64,000 nt of DNA, taken from assembly GCA_035295125.1 (NCBI GenBank), contig DATGJP010000050.1, forward strand, positions 55,800 through 119,799, written 5' to 3'. Below the pieces are notes generated by a model, which was given only the letters and a program-made list of their open reading frames with translations, made no database searches and had not been told where the DNA came from. This document shows positions 16,333 to 24,313 of this stretch, piece by piece. This DNA is from JAICMB01 sp035295125. GTDB lineage: Bacteria > Acidobacteriota > Terriglobia > Bryobacterales > Bryobacteraceae. Numbering within the stretch: position 1 is the stretch's first letter; each line of letters starts with the position of its first letter. The translations under genes were made by a program, and so were the position numbers.

Positions 16333-18771
16333 TTACCACCCCGAGGTCTGAGCGGGTTGCGGATCGAAGTCGAAGCCCCGGCCGGCGGCCTGCATTTTCT
16401 CGCGCTGCTTAGCGATATACATGCGGCGGTCGGCTTCCGCGAGTAGCTGATCGGCATCCGTTCCGTCTTCGGGGAAGGAGGCGTGTCCGATGCTAAGGCC
16501 CAGCGGCTCGTTTGTGATTTCGCGGCCGGCTTCCGAAGTGATGGCGCGCAGAGTCTGCAGCTTAGGCGAGATCTGGTCGCTGCGAAGACCTGGCAAGACC
16601 AGTACAAATTCATCGCCTCCCATGCGAGCCACGTAATCGTAGTCACGGCAGCATTCCTTCAGGCGCGCGGCGACCGAATGCAGCACGCGGTTGCCTTCCA
16701 GGTGACCATACCGGTCGTTGATCTGCTTGAAACCGTTCAGATCGCAAACCAGTAGCACCAGCGGGGTGTTCAGGCGGCGGCAGCGCGACAGTTCGCCGTC
16801 CAGATGCAGGAACAGCGAGCGGGCATTGGGCAGCCCGGTCATGTAATCGGTTGCGGCGGAGCTTTGCGCCTGCTGGTACTTGAGGGCGTTCTCGATGGAC
16901 AGCGCGAGTTTCGGCGCGATAGCCAGCAGAATTCGCAGGTGATCCTTCGAGAAAGCGTCGCGCTCGTTGTGATACAGCGAAATGACGTTGACGGCGCCGC
17001 TCAGGCTCACCAAAGGCACTGCCAGGGCAGAGCGCATGGTGGTGAACTTGGTCTCGTCGTTCAGATAACCCGGCTCGACCGCAGGATTACCGTTTACGAT
17101 GGCTTTGCGATTCTCCGCCACCCATCCGGCCAGGCCCTGGCCGAGCGGAATCTCCAGTGAGGAGAAGAGACGGAAGTTTTCGCCGCTTACGTACTCGGCT
17201 TTGAGGATCCCGTCGTGCTGAACGTAGATCGCCAGCGAGTCATAAGGGATCATGCGCTTCAGCCGCAGTGCGAGCAGTGAGAGCGTTTCATTCAGGCTGA
17301 GCGAATTGCCAAGATCCTGGGCCAGTTCGAAGAGATTTTGTACTTCCTGGCGAGCGGCGGCAATCGATGCGAGAAAGTCACCAGGGTTTTCGGAATTGGC
17401 GGATGGATCGGTCTTGTTGGTGCTTTCAAACCCGGCGGCCGGCTCCAGGCCACGTTCGATTTTGACGTCTGTGGAGAGCTTCGCCTTAACCGGTTGCGAA
17501 TTCTGCGCCATCTGCTCCAGTTCCACGTAGCGGCGTTCGAGCACCTCAACCACCCTCGGATCGAAAGCGGTTCCGGCTTCGGCTTTCACTCGCCGCATGG
17601 CCTCGTCTAATGGCAGCGCTTTGCGGTATTGGCGGTCCGAGGCTAAAGCATCCAGACAATCCACGGTGGAGAGAATGCGCGACCCGATCGGGATTTGCTC
17701 GCCCTTCAGCCCGTCGGGATAACCGCTGCCGTCCCATTTCTCATGATGCGACCGGACGATCGGGGTCACGGGGTAGGGAAAGCGCACCCGTTCGAGGATC
17801 TCGGCGCCCACCACGGGATGAATCTTCATCTTCTCGAACTCTTCGCGGGTCAGCTTTCCGGGTTTCGAGATGATGTGCTCGGGCACGGCGAGTTTGCCGA
17901 TGTCGTGCAGGAGCGCCGCGGCTTTCAGGGCTTCCTGCTCAGCCTCGGCGAGATTCAAATCCTTGGCGATCTCGCTGGCATAAACCTGCACGCGCTTGAG
18001 GTGGTCGTGGGTCGTGTGGTCTTTTGCCTCAATTGCAAGGGCCAGCGCTTCAATCGTGCGCAAGTGGAGCGAGGCCATTTCTTCGGCGTGTTTCTTTTCG
18101 TCCTCCACGCGGCCCAGGTAAAGCCCGTAGGAACGGTAGATCAGGTAAACCACCGGGATCATCAGCAGGGCGGTCTGCCAGCCGATGTATTTGTCGGCAA
18201 CCGTGATACCCCCTGCGATAGCCGCGCCCACCAGGTAATAGGGCAGTGACCAGAAGTAGCACTCGTGCCAGACGCTGCGCAGGAGCTTGCGTTCAGTGAT
18301 CGAGATCACCATCGCTACCGGGAAGGTATTCATCACAAAGAACACAACCGCGGCAGAAACGAGCAGCAGCGAGGTATCGACATGGCGCCCCTGTAACATA
18401 GGGGAGTGGTAAGCGTAGGTTGTCGTGGCGATGGCCAGCGCGACACTGCAAACGTTGAATAAAGCCTGGTAGAACTTAGGTTTGACGCGTGGATGCCAAT
18501 AACACTGCAACAGGGTGGCGGAGCATCCGAGTAGGAGCGTTTCCGAGAGGCTGAACTGAACGACCCCGAACAGGATAAAGATGAAGAAAACCGACATCGT
18601 GCCGGTGACGCCCGGCAGGGTGACCTTCAGACGTGAAGATAGAACGGCCAGAATGAGATAGCAGAGATATCTCAAGACGTCCTGGGATTCCCAGCGCGTC
18701 AATTCCGAGACGAGGATAAACCCGCCCACCGTGATGATGAAGCCGATGTAAAGTTTTGCCTTACCAGACAT
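16333..18771 (-). CDS. Membrane HD-GYP / GAF / GGDEF cyclic-di-GMP protein
   Basis: 812 residues from the ATG at 18771 (TTG at 18804 is possible). Order: a hydrophobic membrane region (about 1-200), an HD-GYP domain (about 225-400) with LLHDIGKLAVPEHI and HHEKWDGSGYPDGLKGEQIP, a GAF domain (about 470-620) and a GGDEF domain (about 640-790) with an intact MGGDEF. RDYD lies five residues before GGDEF, matching the RxxD inhibitory site. Both catalytic motifs look complete, so it could both degrade c-di-GMP to pGpG/GMP and synthesise it; membrane and GAF inputs would choose the direction. The next gene begins three bases after its stop. Confidence 0.93.
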   Translation of the reverse strand: MSGKAKLYIGFIITVGGFILVSELTRWESQDVLRYLCYLILAVLSSRLKVTLPGVTGTMSVFFIFILFGVVQFSLSETLLLGCSATLLQCYWHPRVKPKFYQALFNVCSVALAIATTTYAYHSPMLQGRHVDTSLLLVSAAVVFFVMNTFPVAMVISITERKLLRSVWHECYFWSLPYYLVGAAIAGGITVADKYIGWQTALLMIPVVYLIYRSYGLYLGRVEDEKKHAEEMASLHLRTIEALALAIEAKDHTTHDHLKRVQVYASEIAKDLNLAEAEQEALKAAALLHDIGKLAVPEHIISKPGKLTREEFEKMKIHPVVGAEILERVRFPYPVTPIVRSHHEKWDGSGYPDGLKGEQIPIGSRILSTVDCLDALASDRQYRKALPLDEAMRRVKAEAGTAFDPRVVEVLERRYVELEQMAQNSQPVKAKLSTDVKIERGLEPAAGFESTNKTDPSANSENPGDFLASIAAARQEVQNLFELAQDLGNSLSLNETLSLLALRLKRMIPYDSLAIYVQHDGILKAEYVSGENFRLFSSLEIPLGQGLAGWVAENRKAIVNGNPAVEPGYLNDETKFTTMRSALAVPLVSLSGAVNVISLYHNERDAFSKDHLRILLAIAPKLALSIENALKYQQAQSSAATDYMTGLPNARSLFLHLDGELSRCRRLNTPLVLLVCDLNGFKQINDRYGHLEGNRVLHSVAARLKECCRDYDYVARMGGDEFVLVLPGLRSDQISPKLQTLRAITSEAGREITNEPLGLSIGHASFPEDGTDADQLLAEADRRMYIAKQREKMQAAGRGFDFDPQPAQTSGW

Positions 18772-19054
18772 GCGCAAGTTAACGCGGCGGATTAGGGACG
18801 CCAATCCGCGACGCTAGTGTTTTTCCTCAGTTAGACATCGGCAGGAGAAAGGCGGAACGATATAGCTACTAATCGGGGTCCATCAACGGCTGCAACCGGA
18901 AGGACTATGCAAAGGGCGCGCGAGCCACTTGATGCTGATTCCGGGAGGATGGGGTATCGATAGTCTTCGGCACATTCTCGGCAAAAAATCAGCAATTTTA
19001 GAGTGACGCGGCACCCTGCTCAGCCTGCCGAAGACAGCGAGGTCGGTAATGGGC
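18772..19054. other. 283-base intergenic leader with a long-range inverted repeat
   Basis: It lies between the sulfotransferase stop and the HD-GYP gene, both on the minus strand. GTCTTCGGCA (18963-18972) pairs with TGCCGAAGAC (19026-19035) across a 53-base loop that contains a run of six T on the minus strand. I see no gene. It could hold the operon terminator and the promoter/5' UTR of the HD-GYP gene. I could not match it to the c-di-GMP (GEMM) riboswitch consensus. Confidence 0.35.
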
Positions 19055-19624
19055 TTACCTATGCCGATAGAGGCTGGGGACGACCATCGCGGCCATGGCT
19101 CGCTCGTTGAGACCCCCATCAAGGAAATGCGTGACCATTTGGGACCAAAACGCGGGGTCCCGGACGAGACTGGCGTAGGGAACGGCCAGGACGCGGACGT
19201 TGGGCTGCTCGCTGAGCCACTCCTTCGTGTCTTCGATCTCGGCGGCCAGGGCTTTGATGATCCGATCTTTGTGCTGGTCCGCGGCGGCGTCTCCTCTGGT
19301 ACGCAGCATGTCCCGCTGCGATTCGAACACTTGCTCGATGTCGCGATCCATCAGGATGACACGATAATCGACTTCGGGCGGCAGATGGGGCAGCAGACGG
19401 TAGATGACCTTCAGGGCCTTCCCCCGGGCGTCAGGAACCCAGGATGAGTCATACGCGAGACGCTTGACGGGCTCGTACTCCAGGTATCCATGCGGGTTGT
19501 GCTCGTCTGACTTGCGGATACCGTCGGTGAGTGGAGCGATGCCGCCCGCGTTCAGCATTTGCATCATCAGCGAAGTGCCGGAACGGGGCATGCCGCTCAC
19601 GATGACAACATAGTCGCGGGTCAT
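19055..19624 (-). CDS. Sulfotransferase family protein
   Basis: 189 residues from the ATG at 19624, which overlaps the previous stop (ATGA). The PAPS-binding P-loop is VSGMPRSGTSLMMQML (about 8-23), followed by HNPHGYLEYEPVK and VILMDRDIEQVFESQ (about 88-102), which corresponds to the 3'-phosphate-binding region of sulfotransferases. It is shorter than typical (250-300 residues), so it is a compact member. Last gene of the five-gene operon with the two alkaline-phosphatase-superfamily proteins. The acceptor of the sulfuryl group is unknown. Confidence 0.8.
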   Translation of the reverse strand: MTRDYVVIVSGMPRSGTSLMMQMLNAGGIAPLTDGIRKSDEHNPHGYLEYEPVKRLAYDSSWVPDARGKALKVIYRLLPHLPPEVDYRVILMDRDIEQVFESQRDMLRTRGDAAADQHKDRIIKALAAEIEDTKEWLSEQPNVRVLAVPYASLVRDPAFWSQMVTHFLDGGLNERAMAAMVVPSLYRHR

Positions 19625-20331
19625 AGGAGCCACCTGCCGGCGGCAACGGCGGCCAAAGTGGAGATCAGGAGGAACCAGGCGACCCAGGTCTCATTTCTCG
19701 GGTATGGCACTTCGAGCGAGATGACATCTCCGGGCGGCAGCCGGGATTCTGCCGGGTGCAGAAGGTGTTCGAAAAATGAGCGGTTACGGAATGGGGAGAG
19801 AAAGAACGTACGCGTGCCCGCGGAGATGGATTTAGTGAACGATTGACCCGCGAATGCGAACCTCAGGTTGCCCGACACGGGGCCGGCAGGCCGAATCCGC
19901 CAACTGATTTCCGATGCGGACAGGACCCGGACCGCCGGCGATTCGACGGCAATCTGCGGCGGCGTTTGGAGCGAGCTTACGGCTGGCGGAGTGCCCCGTA
20001 TCCGCGCGGTGACCAGCGCAGGTTCGTTCAACGCCAGCGGCTCCAGGCCATAGGCGGTATCGCATTGGAACATCAGCCATACGGTCGGGAGCGCGAGAAT
20101 CGCAACCGGCGGCAACATCAGAAGAAGAAAGCGCACGTTTTCGAGAACCAACGCCTTTTGTGCCCGCCAGACCAGTGCCGGTTCGGCGGAGAAGAGCAGT
20201 AGTTCGTAAAGGTGCGCCTGAATTCGATTCGCGGTAGACCGGATCGCCGTCATGTTGGCGGTGCGTAGGAATACCCAGCAGGAACCGGCTCCGTACAGGA
20301 TGCTCATAGCCACCAGGCTCCCGAGCATCAT
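19621..20331 (-). CDS. Conserved membrane protein of unknown function
   Basis: 236 residues. A first hydrophobic segment (about 1-20), a basic amphipathic stretch (TAIRSTANRIQAHLYELLLF, about 28-47), a second membrane helix (about 70-90, LLLMLPPVAILALPTVWLMF), a soluble domain (about 95-215) and a last C-terminal helix (WFLLISTLAAVAAGRWLL). The helix / charged hairpin / helix layout is reminiscent of the YidC/EMC3 insertase superfamily, but I cannot establish homology by eye. It overlaps the upstream RHH gene and the downstream sulfotransferase gene by four bases each. Confidence 0.7.
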   Translation of the reverse strand: MMLGSLVAMSILYGAGSCWVFLRTANMTAIRSTANRIQAHLYELLLFSAEPALVWRAQKALVLENVRFLLLMLPPVAILALPTVWLMFQCDTAYGLEPLALNEPALVTARIRGTPPAVSSLQTPPQIAVESPAVRVLSASEISWRIRPAGPVSGNLRFAFAGQSFTKSISAGTRTFFLSPFRNRSFFEHLLHPAESRLPPGDVISLEVPYPRNETWVAWFLLISTLAAVAAGRWLL

Positions 20332-20516
20332 TCCAGGTAGCCCAGACCCTTGAGGCGGCGCTCGACTTCTTCGCGGGCTTCGGACTCTTCGAAGCGTGAG
20401 AGTTCCTTTTCGACCAGGTGTTCGACGAATTCCTGCGGTGAACTATACCCCTGCTTTTCAGCGCACTCCTTCACGCGCTGCCACAGGTCCGGATTTAGCT
20501 TGATGGTCTTCGACAT
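20328..20516 (-). CDS. Small ribbon-helix-helix-like protein
   Basis: 62 residues. The N-terminus KTIKLNPDLWQRVKECAEKQGYSS fits the beta-strand and first helix of a CopG/Arc-type ribbon-helix-helix fold, followed by PQEFVEHLVEKELSRF and a charged helical tail. Such proteins are DNA-binding repressors or antitoxins. No toxin gene is adjacent; instead it lies seven bases after the second phosphodiesterase gene and overlaps the membrane-protein gene by four bases. It may autoregulate this operon, or have a non-DNA role. Confidence 0.7.
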   Translation of the reverse strand: MSKTIKLNPDLWQRVKECAEKQGYSSPQEFVEHLVEKELSRFEESEAREEVERRLKGLGYLE

Positions 20517-20523
20517 AGTGATG

Positions 20524-22419
20524 TCAGTAGACCGGCCGGCCCTTCATGAGCGGGTCGGGCGCGACGCCGAATTCCTTCAGAATCGTGACTGTGAGGTCTT
20601 TGAGTTGCGGATCGGAAATGCCCGGAGGCCGTTGACCCAGAAGAACGCCAGGAACGGCGCTCGCGGCGATGCAATGGTCGGCGATCCAGGCGTCGCGATT
20701 CGGCTCGATGACGTTGGTGTCGGGGACTTCGCCGAGCGCGGTTTCCCACGAAGCTCGATAGGGCGGAGCATAGCCGACGATCAGGTCGGGCTCGTACCGG
20801 CTGGCGGAGGGGCCGGGCCTTGTGACGTCGCGAACGACGGCCTCTTCCGTCGCGGGATCGCGGAAGGCTTTCAGACGCTGTTCCAGGTCAGCTACCATCG
20901 CGTCGCGGACGGCGCCCGGCGCCACGATTCCGTTCTTCTCGCGACCGGAGAGGTTGATATAGAGGGCGTTCAGGCCCATGGCGTAAGCTTTCGTTTTCTT
21001 CCAGTCTATATGGCCGCCGTCGGTTTGGAGGAACCCTTCCCGTTGGAGCCAGGTGTTGAGGTTTACGGCCCGGGTGAAGGCGGCGAAACCGTGGTCGGAC
21101 ATGACGATTACAGTGGCGCCGGCCGCGCGGTCGAGCACGGTTCCGATTTGGCGGTCGACCGCCTGGTAGGTTTTGAGCAACTCGTCGTCGTGTTGACCCC
21201 AAAGGACGTGTGAATTCTGGTCGACTTCGGAGAAGTAGAAAAACAGGAGCCCTTCGCCAAAGTGGTCGAGGGCGTCTTTCAGCATGGCGGCGTGGTCTGT
21301 CATGATCAGACGGCTCTGTTCGAGGTATTCGGGCAGGTCGAGCGCGCCTTGGCGCAGAGCCGAGGTGTCCTCCTCGATTCCTTGCGTGTAGAACGGGCCG
21401 ATGCGGGCGGCTAGGTCGCGGCTGAAATTCGCGGGTGTGGAGATGGGGAGCGCGGGATTTGACGGGTCGACGTTCAGCGGCGAGCGATAAATACGAATTG
21501 TGGGATGCAGTTCGCGGGCGTAAATGCGAAAAATGCCCGATGTGGAGGCGAGGCCGGGGATCAGCGAGAAGCGGACGCGGATCCAGGGCGACCATTCATT
21601 CTGTTTGACGATAAACTGCTGGCCGTCGACCTGGCAGCGCATGGCCGGCGCGTCGGGATCGATGTCGCAGGCGAGCTTGACGCTGGTCGGGCGATGGTCG
21701 GCGCGGAGCGAGTTCGGCGGGCCTTCGATGGGCAGGAGCACGCGGCTGTTGTTCGTCGTCACGGTGACGATTTCACCCCCGGAGACGTCGCCCGGTTGGG
21801 CGAAGGGGTCGTCGGTGTAATAAGTGAAGGTTCCGAAAGTACCGCGCAGGTCGGGTGTGCCCATGCCGGCGAGGGCGCGACCTTTGTCCATGGGTGGGTA
21901 GTTGGTCGGCATGCGGATGATTGTGGCTGGGATGCCATGGTCGGTGAGGATTTCCCAGAATGGCCGGCCCAAGCGGAAGGACCGGACTCGGGCTTGGGAC
22001 AGGGGGAACAGGTAGGGGCCGAGACGGAGCTCGTGGGCTGGCGGCAGGACCTCGGCGAACGACGACACAGGTTGCATGGTGGCGGGGTCGCGGTGGACGA
22101 AGTCGAAGAGGCCGTGCTGGGCCGGGTCGGTGCCGGTGATGAAAGTGGCCCAGGCCACCGGGCTTTGCGGCGGGGTGGTTGTTGCGAGGCGGGACAGATG
22201 CAAGCGCTTCAGGTTGGGGAGCGCTGCGCGGTGGTTCTCGACGAAGTTGGGGTCCATGGCATCGACGCCGATGACGATGACGCGTTTGCCGTGGGCATTG
22301 GAATGGGGGGCGCAGGCGGTGAGGGCGAGAAGGAGGGCAAGGTCCAGGAGCAGGCGCCGATTGACAATCGACGCGCAGGCCGGCGGCCTGCACCACTTAA
22401 GCCAGGATTGGTTTGCCAT
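20524..22419 (-). CDS. Alkaline-phosphatase-superfamily phosphodiesterase/nucleotide pyrophosphatase-like lipoprotein
   Basis: 631 residues from the ATG at 22419, the last in-frame ATG; it overlaps the upstream gene by 23 bases. The n-region is long (about 26 residues), encoded partly by a REP-like palindrome (22375-22391), then LLLDLALLLALTAC forms a lipoprotein signal. Catalytic motifs: VIGVDAMDP (metal Asp), TPPQSPVAWATFITG (Ser of QSP the likely nucleophile), YFSEVDQNSH and MSDHGF. It is a paralogue of the next gene upstream, with the same motif order. Predicted to cleave a phosphate ester outside the cytoplasmic membrane; substrate unknown. Confidence 0.85.
   Translation of the reverse strand: MANQSWLKWCRPPACASIVNRRLLLDLALLLALTACAPHSNAHGKRVIVIGVDAMDPNFVENHRAALPNLKRLHLSRLATTTPPQSPVAWATFITGTDPAQHGLFDFVHRDPATMQPVSSFAEVLPPAHELRLGPYLFPLSQARVRSFRLGRPFWEILTDHGIPATIIRMPTNYPPMDKGRALAGMGTPDLRGTFGTFTYYTDDPFAQPGDVSGGEIVTVTTNNSRVLLPIEGPPNSLRADHRPTSVKLACDIDPDAPAMRCQVDGQQFIVKQNEWSPWIRVRFSLIPGLASTSGIFRIYARELHPTIRIYRSPLNVDPSNPALPISTPANFSRDLAARIGPFYTQGIEEDTSALRQGALDLPEYLEQSRLIMTDHAAMLKDALDHFGEGLLFFYFSEVDQNSHVLWGQHDDELLKTYQAVDRQIGTVLDRAAGATVIVMSDHGFAAFTRAVNLNTWLQREGFLQTDGGHIDWKKTKAYAMGLNALYINLSGREKNGIVAPGAVRDAMVADLEQRLKAFRDPATEEAVVRDVTRPGPSASRYEPDLIVGYAPPYRASWETALGEVPDTNVIEPNRDAWIADHCIAASAVPGVLLGQRPPGISDPQLKDLTVTILKEFGVAPDPLMKGRPVY
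22375..22391. repeat. REP-like palindrome within coding sequence
   Basis: GCAGGCCG-G-CGGCCTGC, eight-base arms and a one-base centre, located between the stop of the first phosphodiesterase gene and the signal-peptide core of the second. It appears to be translated as part of an extended n-region. Confidence 0.45.
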
Positions 22420-24307
22420 CCATCCAGGAGGGGGGCTTGAGGCCGAAAAGTTGGAGCGCGGTCGGAGCCATGTCTTCAATCCCAGGGTCCGCGGCGTCGA
22501 TGAAGCGGCTCGAGAAAAGCACGCCGGGAACGAGGTGTGGGTCGACGCAGTGGTCTCCGCTCCAGGCCTTGTGGTTGTCTTCGAAGATTTCGGCCGAAAC
22601 CTTGCCGACAGCGGCATCCCAGGAGGTGCGATAGCCGTCCTCGTAGCCGATCACCAGGTCGGGAGCTGCGTCGAGATACGGTCCGCGATAGAGTTTGCTG
22701 GTGGCGTAGGCTTCGCGTATCGCCACGTGATCGCCATCTCTAAGGCCGCTAAGCCCGGCGGCGAGTTCGTCGCATAGCGCGGCGGCCTCCGAGCCGGGCG
22801 CCACGATTCCATTGGCTTCACGGCCGCGCACGTTGAGATAGAGACCGCTCAGTCCGAGACAGTAGGCGCGCGTCCGGCTCCAATCGACACCCTCGAAATA
22901 GCGGCCGCTCTCCGTCGCTGAACCGTGCAGTGCCAGGTAGCCGTTGCGCGACAGCCAGGTGTTCAGATTTACAGCGCGGCGGAAGGAGCAGAAGCCGTGG
23001 TCGGAGAGAACAAAAAGCCAGGTGTTGGCGTCGAGGTGAGCCATGGTGCGGCCGACGAGGGCGTCCATGCGGCGGTAGAGGTCCTCGATCACCCCGGTGG
23101 TCTCGGCATCGCGATGGAACATATGCTGCACGCGATCGCTGGTATCAAAGACGCATGCGACTACGCCGCGGGGTGTGTGGGCGAGGGCGTTTTCGAACAT
23201 GCGCTCGCGCTCGGCAAAGGTCAGGTAGGACTGTTCCAGGAAAGCGGCATCGTCAATCACGCCTTCATTGAGCGCCCAAGTGTCCTCAGCCATTCCGACG
23301 GTTGCGTACGAACCGAGGAGCTTGGCGAGGTAGGCGGAGTAGTATGACGGATGGCTAATGGGGAGCGCGGGCGATTCCGGGTCGATCTGAATCGGGGTCA
23401 CGTAGACGGAGAATTCGGGCGAGGTTTCGGTGACAAGGAATCGCGCGATGCCGTGGACGGAGCCGAAGCGGAGTTTGATCCAGGGCGAATATTCACCACG
23501 CGTCAGGCGGTGCGACTGTCCGGAAATCTCCAGCACATCCGATTTGACTCGGAAGGAGATGGAAGGCGCCTTCTCGGGACCTTCGAGGGTGCCGCAAAGC
23601 CATGTGTCATTTCTCTGCAGTGGGTAACGGCTGCCGCTCTCGAACTCGGCCTCTTGCAGGCGCGTAGTGAACTGCGAGAAACTGCCCTGGGTGCCGCGAA
23701 GATCGGGCGTACACATTGCTGAGAGCACCCGGCCTTCGAATTTCTCCGGCGGGAACGTAATGGGAACGCGCACGATGGTGCTGCTGATGGCATGCTCTCC
23801 CAGGATTTTCCAAAACGACTGGCTCTTGCGACGCATCTCGACGGAAGGCCGCGCAAAACGATGCCGCGGCGGCCGGACCTTTGCTGAAGACAGTTCCGGG
23901 ACGCACGATTTGAGGTCGCGGTTCAGGAAATCGAAGATATTGTGCTTGGCCGGGCTGACGCCGGTTGCAAACGTGGACCAGGCTACCGGCGATTGGGGCG
24001 GAAACGTGGTCCGCAGGCGGCGATAGGAGCCCTGTTCCTTAAGGCGGCTCAGGTTCGGAAGCTTGCCTTCCGACATGTATTTTTCTGTGACGCGCGGATC
24101 GAGGCCATCGAGCCCGAGAAAGATCAGCCGCTGAATCCGTGCCTTCCGAAACCCCTGCCGGCGCCGGATGAGCCCCCATACGGTGCGGAACGGCAACGCG
24201 AGAAACGAGAACGCCGTCAGTAGAAACGAGACAAGCAAACTCAGGAAGGACCCGAGGAAAGCAAAACCCGCGCCTGGCCCAATGTACGCCAGAAAGGGGG
24301 ACATCAT
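22397..24307 (-). CDS. Alkaline-phosphatase-superfamily phosphodiesterase, membrane anchored
   Basis: 636 residues from the first of two adjacent ATGs (24307 and 24304). N-terminal hydrophobic segment FAFLGSFLSLLVSFLLTAFSFLALPF (about 13-38, written here as the membrane anchor region) is followed by a basic patch. Motifs: FLGLDGLDP (metal Asp), FPPQSPVAWSTFATG (likely nucleophile Ser in QSP), FDTSDRVQHMFHRD and LSDHGF. First gene of the operon. Its start codon is only six bases from that of the divergent sulfatase-like gene and no Shine-Dalgarno is visible. Paralogous to the gene at 20524-22419. Confidence 0.85.
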   Translation of the reverse strand: MMSPFLAYIGPGAGFAFLGSFLSLLVSFLLTAFSFLALPFRTVWGLIRRRQGFRKARIQRLIFLGLDGLDPRVTEKYMSEGKLPNLSRLKEQGSYRRLRTTFPPQSPVAWSTFATGVSPAKHNIFDFLNRDLKSCVPELSSAKVRPPRHRFARPSVEMRRKSQSFWKILGEHAISSTIVRVPITFPPEKFEGRVLSAMCTPDLRGTQGSFSQFTTRLQEAEFESGSRYPLQRNDTWLCGTLEGPEKAPSISFRVKSDVLEISGQSHRLTRGEYSPWIKLRFGSVHGIARFLVTETSPEFSVYVTPIQIDPESPALPISHPSYYSAYLAKLLGSYATVGMAEDTWALNEGVIDDAAFLEQSYLTFAERERMFENALAHTPRGVVACVFDTSDRVQHMFHRDAETTGVIEDLYRRMDALVGRTMAHLDANTWLFVLSDHGFCSFRRAVNLNTWLSRNGYLALHGSATESGRYFEGVDWSRTRAYCLGLSGLYLNVRGREANGIVAPGSEAAALCDELAAGLSGLRDGDHVAIREAYATSKLYRGPYLDAAPDLVIGYEDGYRTSWDAAVGKVSAEIFEDNHKAWSGDHCVDPHLVPGVLFSSRFIDAADPGIEDMAPTALQLFGLKPPSWMDGKPILA

Positions 24308-24313
24308 AGTGTT

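Noticed and set aside
18772..19054. Possible c-di-GMP (GEMM) riboswitch upstream of the HD-GYP/GGDEF gene
   Set aside because: I could not find the conserved GEMM core bases on either strand; only a long-range inverted repeat is visible.
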